A stretch of 26,458 nucleotides of DNA from Acanthaster planci (taxonomy: Eukaryota; Echinodermata; Asteroidea; Valvatida; Acanthasteridae), in the NCBI RefSeq assembly GCF_001949145.1, contig NW_019091361.1:1402283-1428740 (forward strand), read 5' to 3'. A model generated the notes under the pieces. It did no database searches, was not told where the DNA came from, and worked only from the letters and a program-made list of their open reading frames with translations. A program made the translations under genes and the position numbers. Below, one piece after another: positions 22,701 to 26,458 of this stretch (position 1 is its first letter; the number at the start of each line of letters is the position of its first letter).

Positions 22701-25700
22701 GTGTTGTATATTGTTTTCTTGGTGAGTTTTGTGAGTTCTTTTTATCGTGTGATTTTTGCCTGACCAGTACCAGAGAATTTGAGGGTGTGGCAGCCATTAC
22801 CAGTTCTACAGGCACGCGTACCACGTGTTGTGTACGGTTGGGACACTTTAATGGACTTGCATGTACGTTGGAGCAATGCATCTAGCAAAAAGCCTACAGA
22901 TACTGAAATTCCAGCTGCTCTGAAACGCAGGAAACGTGGCAGGAAAGATGGAGTTAGAGAGCGAATCAAGAGGAGGAAATTTAAGCCAACACTTCCATCG
23001 TTAATTACTGGGAATACTCTATTCCTTCGCAAGAAACTCGATAAAATGAAATCTTGCTATCTTTGAAGACACTGGGAGTAGCGTGACAGCTGTTTAATTT
23101 GTTTCTCAGAATCTCGGTATTGATTCTCAACAGTTTCGCAACATTGATGGTTTTGCTTGTATTCGAGGGAACAGAAAAATCTCTTAGGAATGTCAAGTGT
23201 AATGAGGCAGCTGGGCCTGATAGAATTTGTGGTAAAATTCTCAAAACCTAATGTAATTGATCGTCATGTTTCATTTTTTTATTTCAGTGGTCATTTGACC
23301 TTCAGGCTATTTCTAAACTCTGGAAATTCTCTGTTGTCATTCCAATACCAAAAATACCTAAGCCAATTGCTATGAATGATTATAGACCAATAGCACTCAC
23401 AGCTTTTCCGATGAAGTGCTTTGAGAAGATTGACGGGATATGCTTTTGTCACAAACTAAGGTGATCATTGATCCATATCAATTTGCGTATAGGGAAAGAC
23501 GAGGTATAGAGGATGTTGTTATTACTTTGCTCCATAAAATCTACGTACATCTCGAGATTGCAGCAACATATGCCAGAGTCCTGTTCTTGGATTTCTCATC
23601 AGCCTCTTATACAATACAGGCCCATGTGTTAATGGAGAAATTACAAAGGCTGGAAGTTAATCCTGTTCTTAATTTATGGATAATGATTTTCTGACTGAGC
23701 GACCACAGAGAGTTCGATGTAATAACGTCCTCTCTGATGTCAATGTGTGCAATACTGGGTCACCTCAAGGCTGTGCTCAATCACCAATTCTGTTTAGTGT
23801 ATATTCAAATTATTTCAAATGTACAGACTCATCTTGGTGTACCGTAAAATACGCAGATGATATTGGATTAATTTGTAACAGTGAAGTCAATGGATACAGA
23901 GACAGTGTTGATCAGTTTGTATCATGGTGCTATGCCAACTATCTTACCCTTAATGTTGCTAAAGGTAACGAAATTATATTCGACTTCAGACAAGGGAGAC
24001 GTGATCATGAGCTTTTAAAAATTATGAATGCCAATGTGGATATTGTTTCTAAACAAAATTAGTCGGGGTTTAAATTGATGATAAACTGAACTGGAAGTGC
24101 AACACGGGAAAAATCAGTGCTAAGTGCAATCAACTTCTGTATTTTCTTAGGCGAACGAAATCATTTAAGGTCCATAGTGTTATTTTGTACCTGTTTTATC
24201 AGGCAGCCATCCAATCCGTTTTATCATTCTGTAGTGTAGTGTGGTATCATGGGCTGTCAAATGAGAACATTCAAAAACTGAATTGCATTATAAAATCCGC
24301 ATGTGGGTTGGTAGGCGCTGACATTCAGCAGATGGATACTTTGCATAGTAGAGCTAAGGAGAACGAATTCCTGACCATTGTGTCTGACAACGATCACCCG
24401 CTTCATCCCAGTGTTGTTTTTAACAGGTCTGGTAGGGAAAGACAACTTAGGATGAACAGGGATAGGCTGAGGAATTCCTTCATCCCTACGGCCATTAGAA
24501 ATTACAATAGCAATTTTTTTCAAGCTAGCGCTACTTCGAGGTTTTCAAGGGGGATGGTATTCTGTGTCTAGGGGTATTGCTTTAGTGTTTTATATTTTGG
24601 TATATAGGTAAATATGGTTTTATTCGGACTGTGAAATTGTCTATCTTTGATTTTATTTTTCTATATTTTAAATTAGTGGTCTAACTATGACCCTCTCGCT
24701 GTGGATTTTGATCTGCGTTTTTATTGACTGGGATAACAATTTTTATGTTTCTTACATGACTTTTTAATAAATGATTGAATGAATGAACTGTTATATAAAA
24801 AGAGTTTTGGTCTATTTCAAACGTTTTGAAAAAAACTGGGGTTAGAGTTGCACAGACAGACACCACTTATGTTCCCTTGCAGTAGTTCATTAATCATCAG
24901 AGAGTGATTATGTCCTGAAAATTCAAATTTAGTGGTAAAAATGTCGAATTTTGCCTTCACTTAAAAGTTTTTCAGACCAGAGATTGTGCACAGGTTGTCA
25001 GGTGATGTCCGCATTAAGAAGCTGTTTCCAAATTTTGCACTTCACTTTGGGGATTGCGAATCTTCAGAAAACCTGCCATATGACTAACCTCTGTTGTCCC
25101 GTTATTCACACTCGAAGTTGAATTCGAATATTCAATGCCAGCTGTAGTTTCTGGGCCCTCTGTCGTGATACCAGTGGGTATAGCTATCGGCATCGTAGCT
25201 CCTGCGGTAGGCATCCCTGAACCGCCTTGGCCTTTGCCCTGCCCCATGCCGGCACCGGCCAAACCTTGCGTGGTTAGCGGCTGCCCTGCTTGCTTCATAG
25301 TCCCCCCGGCTGTAGACCCGGGACTCATATCTGTGTTGTCCCCTGGATTGACAGCGCCGGTTTGATCCTCTGGCCGAGGAGGGGCGAAATTCACGTCGAA
25401 CAACTCCCGAAACCCGTCGCTGGCCCGCTCCAACTTGGACTTGCGCACCGGATTGATGTTGCAGACCGTGACCGCTGGGAAATTCAGGGAGCGATCGAAC
25501 CTGACGTCCAAGCTGACAGTGTATTCGAATTTCAGATAGGTCGTGACCAGAGATATCACCTGAATTGTGAGCGCCGTGACGCCAGCAAAAAAGAGCAGAG
25601 TCCACGCTGCCTTTGAGAGGAAACTCTTTGAGCGATGGATGTTTGGCAAGCCGTGAGCTGAGCTCGTCTCTAGCAAAGTATTCAGCGCTCCTAAGAAGGT

Positions 25701-25724
25701 TTCTTTTTGATCACCACTACCCAT
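10550..25724 (-). CDS. Degenerin/ENaC/ASIC-family sodium channel subunit, complete, 11 coding exons
   Basis: Pore-forming subunit of a trimeric, probably amiloride-sensitive, plasma-membrane cation channel. The coding sequence joins, in transcript order, 25724-25089, 19366-19176, 18932-18829, 18280-18117, 17688-17578, 17241-17124, 16764-16689, 16267-16210, 15749-15664, 14030-13955 and 10771-10550. Every intron is GT-AG and all phases match; the total is 1842 nt, or 613 residues. The HG gating motif is at residues 24-25, TM1 at about 40-63, and the post-TM1 signature FPAVTVCN at 82-89. Cysteines lie at 88, 266, 273, 289, 378, 404, 408, 417, 419, 435, 445, 460, 462 and 466, giving the 14 expected in this family. 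WPS is at about 480-482, TM2 at about 546-572 and the GLS selectivity filter at 557-559. Residues about 116-205 are a low-complexity Gly/Thr/Met-rich insert. The ATG follows an in-frame stop at 25761-25763. The gating stimulus (acid, peptide or mechanical) cannot be read from the sequence; GLS is typical of degenerin-type members. Confidence 0.93.
10772..13954 (-). other. Channel intron 10 (3.2 kb)
   Basis: Donor GTAGGT, acceptor CCCTCCTGACAG. It is very AT-rich, and apart from the transposase relic at about 12230-12920 it holds no recognisable gene. A small inverted repeat, ACTAGATAAA (13204-13213) with TTTATCTAGT (13244-13253), lies within it. Confidence 0.7.
12230..12920 (-). pseudogene. 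Decayed DDE transposase (IS630/Tc1-like superfamily) in intron 10
   Basis: On the minus strand from about 12918 an open frame runs through FFRMMSLETLFIDETGYN, where LFIDETGYN resembles the strand carrying the first catalytic Asp in IS630/Tc1-type DDE transposases. A stop and frameshift follow near 12730. A second frame then gives NAFAISGEVGPVVHRIS and a helix IERLLKSLSDNC, matching the next conserved strand. Further on (about 12350-12240), WCNHYQTYLPRCPG may be a C-terminal remnant; this last part is tentative. The copy is broken, and no terminal inverted repeats were identified. The assignment is by motif reading, not by search. Confidence 0.5.
13955..14030 (-). CDS. Channel exon 10 (76 nt)
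   Basis: One base plus residues 516-540. The acceptor is CATGCACAG and the donor GTAGGT. It encodes KNVAKIEVYFQEFNFEYI and ends SPAHT, matching the family's IYF-EL-NYE palm strand just before TM2. It ends in phase 0. Confidence 0.92.
14031..15663 (-). other. Channel intron 9 (1.6 kb)
   Basis: Donor GTAAGT, acceptor CATGCACAG. It holds the first copy of the dispersed repeat (15127-15300). At 14757-14797 there is GCGCATGCGCGC and, 24 nt on, an inverted CCAAT (ATTGG) in a locally GC-rich setting. Open frames of 76 to 89 codons show no homology I recognise. Confidence 0.6.
15127..15300 (+). repeat. Dispersed repeat, copy 1 (in channel intron 9)
   Basis: It begins TTTGTGAAAGAAATACCCCG and ends near ACCATTTGGTGAAATGCACC. 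It is roughly 85% identical to 26187-26364 in the same orientation, with unrelated flanks, so this is an interspersed family and not a local duplication. TGTGATCCC (15193-15201) can pair with GGGATCACA (15240-15248). No coding capacity is evident. Confidence 0.75.
15664..15749 (-). CDS. Channel exon 9 (86 nt)
   Basis: Residues 487-514 plus two bases. The acceptor is GTGGTGTCTCACAG and the donor GTAAGT. It encodes a charged helix-like segment beginning DKLFRDIKDRNNEV, corresponding to the thumb-to-palm linker before the second membrane helix. The split codon joins to exon 10 as ATT (Ile515). Confidence 0.88.
16210..16267 (-). CDS. Channel exon 8 (58 nt, WPS motif)
   Basis: One base completing Asn467, then residues 468-486. 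It encodes ETTYHTAASSSIWPSDQFQ, which matches the family's Y...S...WPS signature after the last extracellular cysteine. The acceptor is TTGAATTTCAG and the donor GTACTA. The exon is too short to stand out as an open frame alone, but its phase and motif fit both neighbours. Confidence 0.92.
16689..16764 (-). CDS. Channel exon 7 (76 nt)
   Basis: Residues 443-466 with split codons at both ends (GCT at 442, AAC at 467). It was found by following the cysteine pattern between exons 6 and 8. It encodes a Cys445 segment and TLTCYCFQQC (460, 462, 466). The acceptor is AATTCTTAG and the donor GTAAGT. An AG five bases downstream of the acceptor would break the phase. Confidence 0.9.
17124..17241 (-). 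CDS. Channel exon 6 (cysteine-rich ACERSCYQ...CGC)
   Basis: Residues 403-441 plus one base. The acceptor is TGTTTCGACAG and the donor GTACAG. It encodes the most conserved extracellular signature of the family, with cysteines at 404, 408, 417, 419 and 435, and the sequence SQCGCFDPHYP. Confidence 0.94.
17578..17688 (-). CDS. Channel exon 5
   Basis: Residues 366-402, exactly 37 codons in phase 0 at both ends. The acceptor is CTCAATTCAG and the donor GTACCT. It encodes IERLGNPYGNC (Cys378, NCT sequon at 377-379) and ends YGVSYSLK, which reads directly into the ACERSCYQ motif of the next exon. Confidence 0.93.
18117..18280 (-). CDS. Channel exon 4
   Basis: Residues 312-365. The acceptor CTGCTCTCAG precedes two bases that complete GGA (Gly311). 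The exon encodes GLTLELFLEQEEF, then VVHDRDTMPFPEDDGI and SPGSKTAIT, the conserved beta-strand segment of the family. I place the donor at GTACGC (after GTG) because it gives the usual spacing to the downstream RLxxPYGNC motif. An alternative in-phase donor GTGTTG, 12 nt further on, would add VRQK. Confidence 0.85.
18829..18932 (-). CDS. Channel exon 3
   Basis: Residues 277-310 with one base of a split codon at each end. The acceptor is TTGTTTCTTTAG and the donor GTGAAT. It encodes the diagnostic FGNCYTFN motif (Cys289), preceded by an NFT sequon at 277-279. A 34-codon core plus 1+1 split bases fits both neighbours. Confidence 0.93.
19176..19366 (-). CDS. Channel exon 2
   Basis: Residues 213-275 plus two bases of codon 276. 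It starts in phase 0 after TATTCTTAG. It carries the family's GHLLEDMLLDCQWQGYPC segment (cysteines 266 and 273) and an NLT sequon at 246-248. The donor is GTAAGG, and the split codon joins as GCA (Ala). Its first 31 nt are duplicated with two changes at 19710-19740. Confidence 0.92.
19336..19505 (-). repeat. Duplicated block, copy 1 (spans the real exon 2 acceptor)
   Basis: It aligns with 19710-19876 at an offset of 374 nt over about 165 nt, with roughly 85% identity and a small gap. It includes the first 31 nt of channel exon 2 (19336-19366), the acceptor, and upstream intron sequence. That intron sequence resembles the 3' untranslated end of the nearby reverse-transcriptase fragment. Confidence 0.8.
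19710..19740 (-). pseudogene. Pseudo-exon: copy of the first 31 nt of channel exon 2 with a stop
   Basis: It matches 19336-19366 at 29 of 31 positions and retains an AG acceptor immediately upstream (TATTCTAAG). One change turns the eighth codon GAA into TAA, so the copy reads ATILAWE-stop. The match to exon 2 ends after this segment. It could only act as a decoy acceptor or poison exon, and no donor was identified for it. Confidence 0.75.
19710..19876 (-). repeat. Duplicated block, copy 2
   Basis: Partner of 19336-19505. It joins directly to the reverse-transcriptase fragment on its right, and contains AATAAACG (minus strand) followed by TATTTTGATGATCTTGAAAT. This suggests the duplicated intron portion began as the tail of that retroelement. 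About 200 nt of unrelated sequence (19506-19709) separates the copies. Confidence 0.75.
19950..20340 (-). pseudogene. Non-LTR retrotransposon reverse-transcriptase fragment
   Basis: On the minus strand the frame reads FLCPVPKVIG, then DKLRPVSLTPIMARIFEGFL, IDPQQYGNMKNSSVTHYLID and FCTFDFSKAVDNINHATV, ending at LLGFGVDPAIL. This is the finger-to-palm region of a non-LTR reverse transcriptase, with the first catalytic Asp box as DFSKAVD. The YADD box and everything after it are missing, and the frame runs directly into sequence like a 3' untranslated region. Its wording differs from the element at 22770-24790, so it is probably another family. Confidence 0.75.
22233..22480 (+). pseudogene. Unidentified frameshifted coding remnant
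   Basis: An ATG frame of 47 codons (22233-22376) begins MGKRKGDTPKIEEVMSARYD and includes GWGKVECMLSHC. It stops at TAG, but a shifted frame continues with protein-like sequence: KSEQGICDTAEIRNLLKEKV, then PCWVVEKCNN. The two parts look like one coding sequence broken by a single indel near 22374. No known domain is recognised. It lies upstream of the plus-strand retroelement and might be part of it, part of another element, or a gene fragment. Confidence 0.35.
22770..24790 (+). mobile_element. Non-LTR retrotransposon (CR1/L2/Rex-like), internally deleted and frameshifted
   Basis: The first coding piece (about 22770-23066) has a basic segment KRRKRGRKDGVRERIKRRK followed by LPSLITGNTLFLRKKLDK, the usual opening of the endonuclease domain. 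The rest of the endonuclease is missing. Reverse-transcriptase motifs then follow across several frames: NEAAGPDRICGKILK (about 23195-23250), VVIPIPKIP and NDYRPIALTAF (23330-23405), LFLDFSSASYTIQAH (23584-23625), GSPQGCAQSPILFSVYSN (23758-23811), VKYADDIGLI (23846-23875), and LRNSFIPTAIRNYN near 24470-24510. The 3' end is AATAAATGATTGAATGAATG, ending near 24787, consistent with elements that end in short tandem repeats. At least four frame breaks show it is dead. The 5' limit and clade are uncertain. Confidence 0.8.
25089..25724 (-). CDS. Channel exon 1: cytoplasmic N-terminus, TM1, low-complexity loop
   Basis: Residues 1-212. It contains SSAHGLPNIHRS (HG motif), a hydrophobic helix from about residue 40 to 63, then VRFDRSLNFPAVTVCNINP, the conserved segment just outside TM1. 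The second half (about 116-205) is rich in Gly, Thr, Pro, Met and Gln and has no recognisable fold; it ends with NST (201-203) and NGT (208-210) glycosylation sequons. The exon ends in phase 0 at GAG followed by the donor GTTAGT. A second GT further on (CAG then GTTTTC) would be out of phase with exon 2. Confidence 0.92.
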
Positions 25725-25842
25725 GTTCTCTGATTCTGCTTGCCTACTCTGTGAGAAATCTTAAAGAATAAATCTTTAAGACGTGCATACGGTTTGCTCA
25801 ACGTGTCCTAGAAGAATAAAAGTGCGGTGTTTAAGTTACAAG

Positions 25843-25849
25843 TTATATA
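25843..25849 (-). promoter_or_regulatory. Possible TATA box for the channel gene
   Basis: TATATAA on the minus strand, about 120 nt upstream of the channel ATG, is the only TATA-like site close to the start. The sequence between includes TTTTATTCTTCTAG, which could instead be a splice acceptor from an upstream untranslated exon, so the promoter position is uncertain. Confidence 0.25.
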
Positions 25850-25945
25850 CACCTGTTGATCGGGATTGCTGCTTCCAACAATAGGAGCTGGGATGCTGAA
25901 TGCTCACATCGATCGTTGTTTGGTCAGTGACTAGCCGATATATCG

Positions 25946-25957
25946 TGCGCATGCGCG
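25946..25957. promoter_or_regulatory. Palindromic NRF-1/P3A2-type site upstream of the channel gene
   Basis: TGCGCATGCGCG fits the NRF-1 consensus YGCGCAYGCGCR at every position and lies about 220 nt upstream of the channel ATG. In sea urchins the orthologous factor P3A2 binds such sites. The match is seen directly; a regulatory role is inference. Confidence 0.4.
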
Positions 25958-26186
25958 ATTTCTGACTGAAATCAAGGAATTCAGTTGGAGCAACCCATTA
26001 CATTATTATCAGTTAACACTAAAGTCTTGAGTGGATTGCCTGATTGTTAGCTGCCAAGGGTTTAATACGGAGTACCGGAATAAGACAGGGCAACATGGCT
26101 TGCATAGGTTTGTTTGATAAACACAACTATACTGAAAGTAAGCCACTTTGTAGCCAGCTCTGATAATTTATTTCTACTTCTGACTA

Positions 26187-26364
26187 TTTGTGTACAAGAA
26201 ATACCCCGACCTGGAAGCTACCAGTCCGAAATTCGGGATTTATAGATATATTTCTGTGACCCCTCCTGGTTATGGCATGTCTTATTGTGAAAACCCCGAG
26301 GGATCACAAATTATTAATGAGCTCGCGCGCGCGCAGAAATCCAACCATTTGGTGAAACGCATCC
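26187..26364 (+). repeat. Dispersed repeat, copy 2 (upstream of channel gene)
   Basis: It begins TTTGTGTACAAGAAATACCC and is the partner of 15127-15300. Shared words include AATTCGGGATTTATAGA, TTATGGCATGTCTTATTGT, GGGATCACAAA and ACCATTTGGTGAAA. The right half of the hairpin is preserved (GAGGGATCACA) and the left half reads TGTGACCCC. A GCGCGCGCGC run at about 26325-26335 is private to this copy. Confidence 0.75.
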
Positions 26365-26458
26365 TCTCCCACGTAAATTTGGAAGAGCGCCCTCAAGCTT
26401 GGGGTTACATTTTACCTACGTGTACCGTCTTTGTGTGTGTGACACTCAGGAACTAGCT

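Larger units (their letters stand above)
19367..25088 (-). other. Channel intron 1 (5.7 kb), loaded with transposon remnants
   Basis: Donor GTTAGT, acceptor TATTCTTAG. It contains, from right to left, a plus-strand non-LTR element (about 22770-24790), an unidentified frameshifted coding remnant (22233-22470), a minus-strand reverse-transcriptase fragment (about 19950-20340), and a duplicated copy of the exon 2 acceptor region (19710-19876). No additional in-phase channel exon was recognised. The stretches 20345-22230 and 24800-25088 show only AT-rich sequence without a feature I can name. Confidence 0.75.

Noticed and set aside
25135-25616. Plus-strand open frames opposite channel exon 1 (76 and 108 codons)
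   Set aside because: These are antisense shadows of a GC-rich coding exon; no domain and no splice context.

Overview
The window is animal genomic DNA: AT-rich, with GT-AG introns, short coding exons and many old interspersed repeats. TACATGTAC-type and AGGCCTA words recur throughout, and the two recognisable genes have invertebrate-type family members. This suggests a marine invertebrate deuterostome, most likely an echinoderm. That placement is inference, and nothing here fixes the species.

Both recognisable genes lie on the minus strand, head to tail. The larger is a complete degenerin/ENaC/ASIC-family (amiloride-sensitive sodium channel) gene with 11 coding exons from 25724 down to 10550. 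Exon phases agree at every junction and add up to 1842 nt (613 codons plus stop). The predicted protein has the His-Gly gating motif, two membrane helices, 14 cysteines beyond the first helix, a WPS motif and a GLS selectivity filter. The smaller gene, 6265 down to 4493, has three coding exons and encodes a 210-residue multi-pass protein resembling the TMEM79 (mattrin)/MAPEG family. It probably also has a 5' untranslated exon near 6563. A strong splice donor at 2760/2761 next to a CpG-rich patch hints at the first exon of a third minus-strand gene running off the left edge.

The rest is intergenic or intronic DNA full of transposon debris. Intron 1 of the channel gene (5.7 kb) holds an internally deleted, frameshifted non-LTR retrotransposon on the plus strand (about 22770-24790) and a second reverse-transcriptase fragment on the minus strand (about 19950-20340). 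It also holds a duplicated block that copies the exon 2 acceptor and the first 31 nt of exon 2, and the copy carries an in-frame stop. Intron 10 holds a DDE (IS630/Tc1-like) transposase relic. Intron 9 and the right edge carry two copies of one dispersed repeat that share a potential hairpin. Between the two genes is a 46-bp-armed foldback element with a tRNA-like B box and an oligo-T run.

I see no operon, CRISPR array, rRNA or intact tRNA gene. The two genes have no evident joint function. The most distinctive observations are the decoy acceptor/pseudo-exon beside exon 2, the Gly/Thr/Met-rich insert in the channel's first extracellular segment, the foldback element, and a frameshifted unidentified coding remnant at 22233-22470.
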